Shown here one piece after another: positions 1 through 7,046 of a stretch of DNA of 8,945 nucleotides. The stretch is taken from the NCBI GenBank assembly GCA_029240015.1, contig JARBTU010000106.1, positions 1 to 8,945 on the forward strand, read 5' to 3'. Every line of letters starts with the position of its first letter. The stretch's first letter is position 1. This DNA is from Oscillospiraceae bacterium. Its GTDB lineage: Bacteria > Bacillota > Clostridia > Oscillospirales > Ruminococcaceae. The notes under the pieces were generated by a model. It had not been told where the DNA came from. It did no database searches and saw nothing but the letters and a program-made list of their open reading frames with translations. The position numbers and the translations under genes are program-made.

Positions 1-1214
1 TAACCGTCATTGTTAACTATAAGCATAATCTTTTTGCTAACATCGTTGTCATGGGGTATTGTATTATTAACTATTTCATTCTTTATTCTTACGAAGAGAA
101 AGACTCTCCAACCACAATTGGTTCCCAAATGAAGTTTATAAATACGGCGTTTATCTGTTTTTCATTTTTGACTGGTGTTTTTTCAATTATCATATTCTTT
201 GGGAATATTAGCTTTCAATATCATTCCATTTGGGGAACAACTGATTCAATCGGTACTTTTGACGGGCGACTTTGGGGGATAAACGGAAACCCAAACACTT
301 GCGGCATCATGTCTGTGATTTCGATAGCTTTTTCAGTAATGGAACTATTCTTAAAACATTATAAAAAGCTTTTCTTTAAAATCTTTTTCATTATAAACAT
401 TGTAATCCAATACGTCGTTTTGGGATTAACCAAATCTCGTGGTGCACAGCTTGCCTTAATTGCTTTTGTTGGGATCTCTTTAATGATGGGGCTTTATCTA
501 AAATTTATTAAAACGAAAAAGATTAAAAAATTTGCTGTAGTCTTAAGCATCTTAATTGGTATTTTAGGGGGGGCCGCCGCATATGGCACCGTTGAGATTT
601 CTTCCCCTATCATTAATTTTGTTGTTATAAAACTTAACCAAGCCCATACACCTACTGAACCTCCGATAGAAGAAGTCCAGCGCATTGACCTTGAAAAATC
701 AGACACCTCCAACGGAAGATTTCTTCTGTGGAAGGCTGGATTTGAAGCGTTTGAACATTATCCGGTCTTAGGAACAAGCCATAAAAATGTGTATGATTTT
801 ACTCTTGATTCCTACTCTGGGACGTTGGCCCTGAATGGACTTAAGGGCGGCGGAATGCATAATGTCCTAATTCAAACTTTAGTTGCAAACGGCTTAGTTG
901 GACTGCTGATCTTTTTGTCAATTATCTGCTGTTTTGGTCGTTTAATTATGAAATACATTAAAAATATCCCTACGCGTGAAAACAGAGTTGCTATGGTGTT
1001 TATTATTTCCATACTTTGTATGTTCTTTGCACACAACATGGTGGAAAATATGATTGTATACAGCATCGGCTGGAACCAAACGTTATTCTGGTCTTACTTG
1101 GGATTCTGTATGTATTTTATTACAAAAGACATGGGGCTAAAAGACAAGCCAAACTTCCTTTCCCGCTTTGCCGAAAGGGTTACTGCTAAAAAAAATGTCC
1201 AACCTTCTGAATAG
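1..1214 (+). CDS. O-antigen ligase/polymerase-like membrane protein, 5' end outside window
   Basis: The reading frame is open from the first complete codon at 3, so the true start lies upstream; the ATG at 51 is probably internal, as no good ribosome binding site precedes it. The visible ~400 residues are a polytopic membrane protein with many hydrophobic segments. Counting from the Met at 51, it shows the hallmarks of the Wzy_C / O-antigen ligase family: GRLWGINGNPNTCG (about 72-85), TKSRGAQLAL (about 127-136), then a large extracytoplasmic loop with NGRFLLWKAG (about 221-230) and GMHNVLIQTLVANG (about 268-281). In WaaL-type ligases an Arg and a His of this loop are needed for transfer from a polyprenyl-diphosphate-linked glycan. 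The family acts on the outer face of the cytoplasmic membrane. In a Gram-positive it more likely polymerises or attaches a capsule, teichoic-type or S-layer glycan than an O-antigen. The C-terminal tail is short and basic. The assignment to the superfamily is firm; the substrate cannot be told, and Wzy polymerase versus ligase is open. Confidence 0.85.
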   Translation, partial: TVIVNYKHNLFANIVVMGYCIINYFILYSYEEKDSPTTIGSQMKFINTAFICFSFLTGVFSIIIFFGNISFQYHSIWGTTDSIGTFDGRLWGINGNPNTCGIMSVISIAFSVMELFLKHYKKLFFKIFFIINIVIQYVVLGLTKSRGAQLALIAFVGISLMMGLYLKFIKTKKIKKFAVVLSILIGILGGAAAYGTVEISSPIINFVVIKLNQAHTPTEPPIEEVQRIDLEKSDTSNGRFLLWKAGFEAFEHYPVLGTSHKNVYDFTLDSYSGTLALNGLKGGGMHNVLIQTLVANGLVGLLIFLSIICCFGRLIMKYIKNIPTRENRVAMVFIISILCMFFAHNMVENMIVYSIGWNQTLFWSYLGFCMYFITKDMGLKDKPNFLSRFAERVTAKKNVQPSE

Positions 1215-1221
1215 ACTTTTC

Positions 1222-1257
1222 AAAACCAATCACAAAATAATTGTGATTGGTTTTTTT
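1222..1257 (+). terminator. Intrinsic terminator after the ligase-like gene
   Basis: Fourteen nucleotides, AAAACCAATCACAA (1222-1235), pair perfectly with 1241-1254 across a 5-nt AATAA loop, and the right arm runs into a T tract (1251-1257). It starts 8 nt after the stop codon and separates this gene from the phosphohexomutase gene. Confidence 0.9.
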
Positions 1258-1288
1258 ATAATGTTCGTTTGCCTTACAAAAAATAATA

Positions 1289-1317
1289 ATGACTTTTTCC
1301 TTCATTCCATGTATAAT
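1289..1317 (+). promoter_or_regulatory. Sigma-A-type promoter of the phosphohexomutase gene
   Basis: A perfect -10 TATAAT (1312-1317) lies 17 bp after ATGACT (1289-1294), a 4/6 match to TTGACA. Transcription would start near 1324, giving a leader of about 34 nt before the ATG at 1358. It lies just after the preceding terminator, which fits an independent transcription unit. Confidence 0.7.
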
Positions 1318-1357
1318 AAAATAAGATTTTTCAGTCAATTTCTTAGGAGGATTTTTT

Positions 1358-2887
1358 ATGTTGGACAAGTATTGGAAACAATTTAAAAGCGGTACAGATA
1401 TTAGAGGGGTAGCGACCGATGGTGTGGAAGGTCAGCCCGTGAACTTAACAGATGAAGTGATTACCAAAATAGCCATAGGCTTTGGAAAATGGCTTAAAAA
1501 TAAATACCCCGAATGTCCAAAAATCAAAGTGGCTGTAGGGAACGATTCCAGGCTTTCAGGTCCCAGAATTCGCGCCGCTGTCATTTCCGCATTGTCAGGA
1601 GAAGGCATCGATGTTTATCCCTGCGGACTTTCTTCCACTCCGGCCATGTTTATGACAACGGTTAAACTCGACTGTGTCGGCGCCGTTCAGATTACGGCTA
1701 GCCACCATCCGTTTCATCGTAACGGACTTAAATTCTTTTGCAAAGAAGGCGGTCTTGACAGTCCCGATATTACCCAAATCCTTGAATACGCACAAGAGAT
1801 TGAGGATATACGGCCTTCTTGTGAAAAAACAGGAACCGTCAACGAAATTGACTTTATGGATACATATTCAGCCATTCTTCGAGACATGATTTGTGAGGGA
1901 GCACAGGCAAAAAGTTATGATAAACCTCTTGCAGGCAGCAAAATCGTCGTGGATGCAGGAAACGGAGCAGGTGGATTCTATGCCACAAAAGTCTTAGCGC
2001 CACTCGGTGCAGATATTACGGGAAGCCGTTTTCTTGATCCGGACGGTCGTTTTCCGAACCATATTCCCAATCCGGAAGATAAGGATGCAATGGCCTCTAT
2101 CCAAGCCGCAACAGAAGAAAGTCATGCAGATTTGGGCGTTATCTTTGATACCGATGTTGACCGTGCCGGTTGTGTAGATTCTAAAGGAAGAGAAATCAAC
2201 CGCAACAAATTGGTGGCTCTTGCTTCTTGTATTGCGATGGAAGGGAATGCAGGTGGTACTGTCGTTACTGACAGCATTACATCAAGCGGATTGAAAACAT
2301 TTATTGAAGAAACTTTAAAGGGTAAACATCACCGCTTTAAAAGGGGATATAAAAACGTTATTAACGAAGCCGTGCGGTTAAACCAGCTTGGCACGAATGC
2401 ACCTCTAGCTATCGAAACATCGGGACATGCCGCTTTTAAGGAAAATTATTTCCTTGATGATGGCGCTTATCTCATTACCAGAATTATTATAAAAATGGCG
2501 CAGTTAGCGAAACAAGGGAAGACGCTTGACGACTTGATCTCCGACCTTTCTGAGCCTGTTGAAGAAGCCGAGCTCCGATTTGCAATTAAAGCAGAGAACT
2601 TTGCCGATGTGGGCAACGGTATCATCCAAAAGCTTTTTGATTATGCAAAGGATAACGGCTGGGACATTGCTGATGATAATCACGAAGGAATTCGCGTCAG
2701 CTTCCATAGTGATAATGATAAAGGCTGGTTCCTGCTTCGTTTAAGTGTTCATGACCCTATCATGCCGCTTAATATTGAAAGTGATGTTGCCGGAGGAGTG
2801 GAAGTCATAGCCGAGAAGCTTCTTGATTTCTTATCGCAACAGGAAAACTTAGATATTTCATCTATTCAGCGATTCTTAAATAAGTAA
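1358..2887 (+). CDS. Phosphohexomutase (phosphomannomutase/phosphoglucomutase family)
   Basis: This 509-residue cytosolic enzyme of the alpha-D-phosphohexomutase family should interconvert hexose-6-phosphate and hexose-1-phosphate, feeding nucleotide-sugar synthesis for cell-surface glycans. Motifs appear in family order: the N-terminal GTDIRG (12-17); the active-site loop TASHHPFHRNGLKFF with the phosphorylated serine at 115; the metal-binding loop DTDVDR (264-269), which has Thr where many relatives have Gly; and the sugar-recognition loop ETSGH (353-357), the counterpart of GEMSGH. The C-terminal phosphate-binding region around 446-463 (RVSFHSDNDKGWF) lacks the usual RxSGTEP signature, so substrate handling may differ. 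The length is normal for the longer members of the family. The ATG is preceded by TAGGAGG (1344-1350) at 7 nt. It has its own promoter and terminator and is monocistronic. Family and catalytic Ser are clear; mannose versus glucose versus another hexose phosphate cannot be decided from sequence alone. Confidence 0.93.
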   Translation: MLDKYWKQFKSGTDIRGVATDGVEGQPVNLTDEVITKIAIGFGKWLKNKYPECPKIKVAVGNDSRLSGPRIRAAVISALSGEGIDVYPCGLSSTPAMFMTTVKLDCVGAVQITASHHPFHRNGLKFFCKEGGLDSPDITQILEYAQEIEDIRPSCEKTGTVNEIDFMDTYSAILRDMICEGAQAKSYDKPLAGSKIVVDAGNGAGGFYATKVLAPLGADITGSRFLDPDGRFPNHIPNPEDKDAMASIQAATEESHADLGVIFDTDVDRAGCVDSKGREINRNKLVALASCIAMEGNAGGTVVTDSITSSGLKTFIEETLKGKHHRFKRGYKNVINEAVRLNQLGTNAPLAIETSGHAAFKENYFLDDGAYLITRIIIKMAQLAKQGKTLDDLISDLSEPVEEAELRFAIKAENFADVGNGIIQKLFDYAKDNGWDIADDNHEGIRVSFHSDNDKGWFLLRLSVHDPIMPLNIESDVAGGVEVIAEKLLDFLSQQENLDISSIQRFLNK

Positions 2888-2912
2888 AAGCGAACTTTTT
2901 AAAGCCATAATC

Positions 2913-2950
2913 AAAAAAGGCATGAGATTTAAAAATCTCATGCCTTTTTT
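2913..2950. terminator. Bidirectional terminator between phosphohexomutase gene and gerC
   Basis: The arms 2913-2930 and 2933-2950 are perfectly complementary (core GGCATGAGATTT / AAATCTCATGCC), with six A on the left and six T on the right, so a U tract follows the hairpin in both directions. It lies between two convergent genes whose stop codons are at 2885-2887 (plus) and 2967-2969 (minus) and can serve both. Confidence 0.9.
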
Positions 2951-2966
2951 TGCGTAAGAATATCTT

Positions 2967-4109
2967 TTATTTGAATTTTTCAGTTGTAGTGGTTCCTTCA
3001 ATATTTACTATTGCTTTGACTTTAAGATCAGTAGAAGTAATCACATTCTTATTTTCTGCATGCGGATATTTTCTGTCGAATTCTTCCTGAATATCGAAAA
3101 CGTCTATTTGTTTTTCTTTATACTGTTTAAATAGCTTTATGCAATTTTCTTCAATTTGTTCTTCTGCTTCAATCTCAAGCTGTTTAAACAGTTTTTTGTT
3201 AATATCAATTTTTTTCTGCGCCTCGCTAAAATCCGTATTCACCGTTATTTCTCTTTTCACCGTTAGTTTCCCGTCTTTGTACTCAAGCTCTGATTTTAGC
3301 GAATAATTCATAATCTGCAGAACACAAAGTTTACCTTTTTCCTGTGGGTTATTAACGTCAATTTCGCCATTTGCTTCATTTTTCAACAACAGATTGAAAT
3401 ACAATGGATCCATTCCTCTTAGCTCTCCTATTTGTTTATACCCTTTGACCAGTGATATTCCGTTAATTACAAAAACATTCTTTTTATTGTCTTTAGAATA
3501 AGTCGAAACGATCGGAACAGAATTAACCTTATCCCCCACCAACCGCTGATCCATAAATTCTTTAATGTCGATTTTTACGCCCATCGGAGATACGGATTCA
3601 TTATTTTGTAATAAATCGAACAGATAAAGTCCTACCATCTTTTCTTCTTTGACTTCGGTATCTTCATATATCTTTGCGTCTGCGTCATAAATTGCAATCA
3701 GCGTTCTGACCACGAATTCCTGACTCCTGTCAAAAAGGTCGAAATAGTCCCCAAATCCGTGCTTCGCCAGTCTTTTTGTGAAAAGAATAATTTTATTGTG
3801 GGAAAATGTTAGTGTCGAACTGGTCATCCTGTGCAACTCATCTATTGCTCCTGAAATAGTGTTACTTTCCATCCGATACACAATTCGTGTTTCTGAATTC
3901 GCGCTTTGCTGGGAACTTCTTGTAGGTTTAAACGCTTCAAAATATACAACGACACCATCCAGTTTGTCATTTGTATCCACCAAAACCGATGTAATAAAAA
4001 TCAAATCATCCAAATCCCTGTAACTGTTGCATCCTTGAAAAAGGCCTGACATTAAAGAGATCAGCAATACCAAAGCTGTCACTCTTATTTTTTTTATTGA
4101 TTTCCCCAT
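2967..4109 (-). CDS. gerC: Spore germination lipoprotein, Ger(x)C family (GerC subunit)
   Basis: This is the C subunit of a GerA-type germinant receptor, a lipoprotein that sits on the outer face of the inner spore membrane with the A and B subunits. The 380-residue length is normal for the family. The N terminus is a lipoprotein signal peptide: basic MGKSIKKIR, a hydrophobic core, then LFQGC with the lipidated Cys at 27. CNSYRDLDDL follows, matching the family's usual CWDRREI-like start of the mature protein. A long amphipathic stretch near 300-350 (KLFKQLEIEAEEQIEENC, then KQIDVFDIQEEFDRKYP) corresponds to the conserved C-terminal domain with its D-hydrophobic-F-x-I-x-EEF-like motif. The start is set by GGAGG 6 nt upstream, although that site can fold with the start codon (see the hairpin at 4108-4122). 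It lies 81 nt downstream of gerA on the same strand, probably in one operon, and ends at the bidirectional terminator. Confidence 0.93.
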   Translation of the reverse strand: MGKSIKKIRVTALVLLISLMSGLFQGCNSYRDLDDLIFITSVLVDTNDKLDGVVVYFEAFKPTRSSQQSANSETRIVYRMESNTISGAIDELHRMTSSTLTFSHNKIILFTKRLAKHGFGDYFDLFDRSQEFVVRTLIAIYDADAKIYEDTEVKEEKMVGLYLFDLLQNNESVSPMGVKIDIKEFMDQRLVGDKVNSVPIVSTYSKDNKKNVFVINGISLVKGYKQIGELRGMDPLYFNLLLKNEANGEIDVNNPQEKGKLCVLQIMNYSLKSELEYKDGKLTVKREITVNTDFSEAQKKIDINKKLFKQLEIEAEEQIEENCIKLFKQYKEKQIDVFDIQEEFDRKYPHAENKNVITSTDLKVKAIVNIEGTTTTEKFK

Positions 4110-4122
4110 GGAGGTCCTCCAT
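4108..4122 (-). promoter_or_regulatory. gerC ribosome binding site inside a start-codon hairpin
   Basis: On the minus strand the sequence ATGGAGGACCTCCAT contains the gerC Shine-Dalgarno GGAGG, and its exact complement CCTCC immediately precedes and overlaps the ATG start. Six base pairs around a GAC loop can form, which would hide both the ribosome binding site and the first bases of the start codon. The fold is seen in the sequence; any regulatory effect is inference. Confidence 0.45.
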
Positions 4123-4190
4123 CCTTGTAATTGATAGACTTCTTGCTGTTTAATATCATTTTATCTATCTTCAGCCCATTGATCCATATT

Positions 4191-5585
4191 TTATTTTTTC
4201 TTAAAAATGTTTTTTGAAATAGATGCAAGCGGCCCTCTTATAACGATATCCTGTGCTTTGGACTTAAATGCTTTTACGGTGCCGAGCGGGAACATAAATG
4301 GATAACTGCATGTTCTTAATGACGATATTTGTGCGATAAATAAAATAAACGCAATATAAAACCCGTGCAATCCAAAGCTAACCGATGCAATCGTGACCAC
4401 CACGGACCATGCAAGCCCTGCTCCTATCAACCGAGGATTGATGAACGAACAGATTGCGTAGACTCCCGTCACTACGACGGTCGCCTGGGACGCGATTCCC
4501 ACGCCCACTGCCGATTCTCCCAGAATCAGCCCCGCTACAACGCTTAGTGCTTGCCCGATCTGCTGAGGAAGCCTTTTTCCCGCTTCCCTCGCAAGTTCGA
4601 AGAACAACTGCATAACAATTAACTCTACGAAAGTAGGCAAAGGAACACCTGCTCGTGAAACAGCTAACCGGAACATAAACGTCGTGGGAAGCAATGAGTA
4701 ATGCATGGTTGTGAGCGCAACATACAATCCCGGCAACAAAAGGGAAACCAAAAAAGCGCCAAATCTTAAGACTCTTGTAAAACTGGACTCCCTTTTGTTT
4801 GAATAATAATCATCCGGAGACTGAAAATTTTCAATGAAAAAATAAGGAACGGTCAACGCAAACGGCGCTCCGTTCAAAACCACAGCAATTCTTCCTTCAA
4901 AAAGTCTTGAAACCACCGTATCCGGTTTCTCGGTATACCCAGCAGTTTCTATTATGCTGTTATCTGTTCTAATCTGTTCCGCAATATAATTAATTGACAG
5001 AATATATTCGTCCTCTATGGCATTCAGTTTATCTCTCATAAACTGGATCAGTTCCTCGGGAGCGGTTCCCTCCATAAAAAGCAGTGCCGCATTTGTTTGG
5101 GACTTGGTTCCCAACCGAAAAACTTCAATTTTCAGTTCCGGACTGGTTATTCTTTTGCGAATTAAACTTAAGCTGTCCATAAACGCTTCATTAAAGCTTT
5201 CTTTCGGTCCTCTTAAAGATGGATCAAATTCTGTTTTTTCGATGCCACGCGACGCAATCTTTTTGGTGTCGCACGTCATAACATAGTCGATAAAAGGGAA
5301 GAATAATACCGTGTTACCCGAAAGAATCTGTATGATTGCATCGTTCGCATCCTTGACATCTTCCACCGAGGATGCATGCACCGCATTGGAAGCTGAATTT
5401 TTGTCTGTAATTGGGAAAGTTACCTCCAATAAAGGATTGATTATATTAAGGCTGATATAAGCCGAGTTGCATAAATCATCTATATATAACAAAGTGACTT
5501 CACCGCTTGTCGTGAAAATACTTCTTGTTTTTAAATCAAAGCAGTTGTTAAGTTGCTTTTTTACATCCTCTAAAGAAATCGGCAT
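4191..5585 (-). CDS. gerA: Spore germination protein, GerABKA family (GerA subunit)
   Basis: This is the A subunit of a GerA-type germinant receptor in the inner spore membrane. The 464 residues have the family layout. A soluble N-terminal region carries SLRGPKESF (123-131), a close match to the conserved RGP-x-E-x-F motif, followed by a second subdomain to about 220. Next come the conserved block PDTVVSRLFEGRIAVVLNGA (221-240) and the IENFQSPDDYY segment (251-261). A membrane domain of four or so hydrophobic segments follows (about 273-297, 312-332, 344-380, 387-420), containing QQIGQALSVVAGLILGESAV (341-360), which is typical of the family. The C-terminal tail is short and basic. The ATG is preceded by AAAGGAG (5599-5593) at 7 nt. 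It is the first gene of a gerA-gerC unit, with gerB on the opposite strand across a 158-bp gap. No frame damage is visible. The germinant cannot be predicted from sequence. Confidence 0.95.
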   Translation of the reverse strand: MPISLEDVKKQLNNCFDLKTRSIFTTSGEVTLLYIDDLCNSAYISLNIINPLLEVTFPITDKNSASNAVHASSVEDVKDANDAIIQILSGNTVLFFPFIDYVMTCDTKKIASRGIEKTEFDPSLRGPKESFNEAFMDSLSLIRKRITSPELKIEVFRLGTKSQTNAALLFMEGTAPEELIQFMRDKLNAIEDEYILSINYIAEQIRTDNSIIETAGYTEKPDTVVSRLFEGRIAVVLNGAPFALTVPYFFIENFQSPDDYYSNKRESSFTRVLRFGAFLVSLLLPGLYVALTTMHYSLLPTTFMFRLAVSRAGVPLPTFVELIVMQLFFELAREAGKRLPQQIGQALSVVAGLILGESAVGVGIASQATVVVTGVYAICSFINPRLIGAGLAWSVVVTIASVSFGLHGFYIAFILFIAQISSLRTCSYPFMFPLGTVKAFKSKAQDIVIRGPLASISKNIFKKK

Positions 5586-5606
5586 TTTTACGCTCCTTTA
5601 TTTCAT

Positions 5607-5638
5607 ATCAAAACATAAAATAGTTGATAGGTTTTGAT
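5607..5638 (-). promoter_or_regulatory. Inverted repeat in the gerA leader
   Basis: ATCAAAAC (5607-5614) and GTTTTGAT (5631-5638) form a perfect 8-bp inverted repeat with a 16-nt spacer. It lies 22 nt upstream of the gerA start, inside the leader if transcription begins near 5650. It could be a regulator-binding dyad or an RNA hairpin; the sequence does not distinguish these. Confidence 0.3.
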
Positions 5639-5656
5639 GGTCAAGTTAATCGGTAA

Positions 5657-5686
5657 TAGTGTTTCTAAAATTCTGAATATTATTCT
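5657..5686 (-). promoter_or_regulatory. Candidate sigma-G promoter for gerA-gerC
   Basis: On the minus strand AGAATA (5686-5681) lies 17 bp before AACACTA (5663-5657). Against the forespore sigma-G consensus (about TGAATA, 17-18 bp, CATACTA) these match 5 of 6 and 5 of 7 positions. Transcription would begin near 5650, leaving a leader of about 65 nt. Forespore control is expected for germinant receptor genes. This site is weaker than the gerB one and is offered as the best candidate. Confidence 0.5.
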
Positions 5687-5704
5687 TTTAGCTTGCCCAT
5701 ACTA
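5674..5704 (+). promoter_or_regulatory. Sigma-G promoter of gerB
   Basis: TGAATA (5674-5679) and CATACTA (5698-5704), separated by 18 bp, match the Bacillus/Clostridium forespore sigma-G consensus at every position. Transcription would start near 5711, giving a leader of about 33 nt that contains the gerB ribosome binding site. Known ger operons are transcribed by sigma-G in the forespore, so site and function agree. Confidence 0.8.
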
Positions 5705-5743
5705 ACCACTAATATTGGTAACATCGCATAAAGGAGTGCTGAT

Positions 5744-6893
5744 TTGGACGTGGTTAAGCTAAACTCAAAACATATCATGTTTTTAATTGTAGGTGTCGCA
5801 ACAATTTCATTAAAAACTTATCCCACCGTCTTTACAAAGTTGGGAGGGCGAGACACATGGATCGCTGTGTGTATTGCAAGTGTCCTAATACTTGCTTTTT
5901 TAATTTTTGCACTGTTTACCGGCAAAAAAACGGGCTTTTACGGATTTAATGAGATTTACAACTATGCGTTTGGAAAAATAGGAGGGTTGTTTACTTTTTT
6001 ATACCTCATGACCATCCTAATGACCATGTTTGAAAGCGCGTCGGTGGAAGCAAATGTGGTACATACAAGCTTTTTGCTTCGTACGCAGACCTGGGTATTT
6101 CTGGTCGTATCTGTTATTGCTTCGATTATAGTCGTCAGAAAAGGCGGCGCTGCGGTTGTCACCACCTCTATTATCGCACTTGTAATGATAAGCTTGTCCG
6201 GTATGCTGTTATCTATCCTCACTCAGAAATACAAAGAATTTAAGTACTTGTTCCCAATTCTTGCCGATGGCATCACTTCTGATTTTATGCTTACGATTTT
6301 AAAGATTTTGGAGCATTGTGTTTCCCTATCTTAAAGGAATTGAAAATAAAGAGCATATTACGAAATTTTCTGTTTTTGCCATGCTTTTTGTAATTCAGAT
6401 TGAAATCGTATCCATGATTGGCTGTATCACAATGTTCGGTATTGAACGAAACAACGAGCTGATTTTTCCTAAAATTACTCAAACCCAAACTGTCAGCTAT
6501 TTCGGTTTTATGGAAGCAGGAGAACTTTTCGTTATGCTTCAAATCATTGCAGGCTGGTTCATGAAACTTTGTATCACCTTTTATGCTCTACTGCAATTGT
6601 TTGATCAAATCGGCGTAAAAAACAAATTCAGAATCTATATTGTTGCAGTTGCTACATTCGTCATTTCCTTTTTTGCGTCCAGCAATTTATTGAACCTTTT
6701 TGATTTACTGGATTATTTATTATATATTCAATTGTTTAATTTTGTTGTGATGCCTCTTATTGGCTGTGTGATTTGCCTGATTAAAGATAAGTACGGATTA
6801 GGCGGACACCGCAACGTCTTTCATATCTCCGCTCCTGAGCAAGATTCAAAACCTCAATCGGACGACCAGTCCCTCTCTCAGGAAAATGCTTAA
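5744..6893 (+). pseudogene. gerB: Spore germination permease GerB, split by a +1 frameshift
   Basis: This is the B subunit of the germinant receptor, an amino-acid-permease-like membrane protein that in studied receptors contributes to germinant recognition. Two frames together cover one GerB. The first, 5744-6334 (196 residues), has typical features such as GGRDTWI (34-40) and KYLFPILADGI (167-177). The second, about 6318-6893, begins VFPYLKGIENKEH and holds the remaining membrane segments and a hydrophilic tail. Skipping one base joins them into about 382 residues, close to the usual 360-370. Dropping one T of the TTTT at 6306-6309 gives KIWSIVFPYLKG across the join. The start is a TTG with AAGGAG (5731-5736) at 7 nt. 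The second frame has a GTG at 6318 with GGAG 4 nt before it, overlapping the first frame, so restarted translation is conceivable. This may be a true lesion, a sequencing error or a two-part permease. Family assignment is sure; the loss of function is not. Confidence 0.85.
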
Positions 6894-6931
6894 AATTTTT
6901 CTGTTATATAAAAAAAGTCCATCATCTTTTC

Positions 6932-6970
6932 AAAAAAACGGTCATTGATTGATTCAATGACCGTTTTTTT
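6932..6970 (+). terminator. Intrinsic terminator after gerB
   Basis: The 17-nt arms 6932-6948 and 6954-6970 (core ACGGTCATTGA / TCAATGACCGT) are perfectly complementary around a TTGAT loop, with seven A on one side and seven T on the other. It starts 38 nt after the gerB stop and isolates the ger locus from the padR cassette. The A tract would also let it work in reverse, but no minus-strand gene reaches it. Confidence 0.9.
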
Positions 6971-6994
6971 CTTAAAAAATTTTTTTATTTCCTC

Positions 6995-7023
6995 TTGACA
7001 TTTTATACTATGTTATGCATAAT
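6995..7023 (+). promoter_or_regulatory. Sigma-A promoter of the padR cassette
   Basis: A perfect -35 TTGACA (6995-7000) is followed after 17 bp by CATAAT (7018-7023), 5/6 to TATAAT. Transcription would start near 7030, only about 17 nt before the padR start, so the leader is very short. This is the best vegetative promoter in the window. Confidence 0.8.
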
Positions 7024-7034
7024 ATTATGTAGTA
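7006..7034. promoter_or_regulatory. Candidate PadR operator over the -10 region
   Basis: The stretch has outer inverted repeats TACTA (7006-7010) and TAGTA (7030-7034), a perfect 10-bp palindrome TTATGCATAA (7013-7022) over the -10 element, and TATGT repeated at 7009-7013 and 7026-7030. PadR-family repressors commonly regulate themselves through AT-rich dyads of the ATGT/ACAT kind at their own promoter, so binding here would block polymerase. The symmetry is visible; the identity as operator is inference. Confidence 0.4.
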
Positions 7035-7046
7035 GGAGGGTTGCAA

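Noticed and set aside
494..1066. Minus-strand open frames under the ligase-like gene (494-712 and 872-1066)
   Set aside because: They lie opposite a clearly coding frame, have no ribosome binding site and resemble no protein family.
1215..1357. Riboswitch or small RNA in the largest gaps (1215-1357 and 5586-5743)
   Set aside because: The gaps are filled by a terminator, promoters and ribosome binding sites; no known riboswitch motif or tRNA-like fold is visible.
1168..1386. Short frames across the terminator and promoter before the phosphohexomutase gene, on both strands
   Set aside because: They read through a strong terminator and a promoter and have no ribosome binding site or family resemblance.
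4120..4122. Minus-strand ATG at 4122-4120 upstream of gerC as an alternative or leader start
   Set aside because: It is out of frame with gerC, has no ribosome binding site of its own and overlaps the gerC one; the in-frame ATG gives a complete lipoprotein signal.
4151..4181. A separate sigma-G promoter for gerC (GATATTA at 4157-4151, minus strand)
   Set aside because: The -10 resembles the consensus, but no acceptable -35 lies 17-18 bp upstream (CAATGG or AATGGG), so co-transcription with gerA is simpler.
7041..7046. TTG at 7041 as the padR start
   Set aside because: It directly abuts the AGGAGGG ribosome binding site with no spacing; the TTG at 7047 has a 6-nt spacing and gives the typical MDTQ start.
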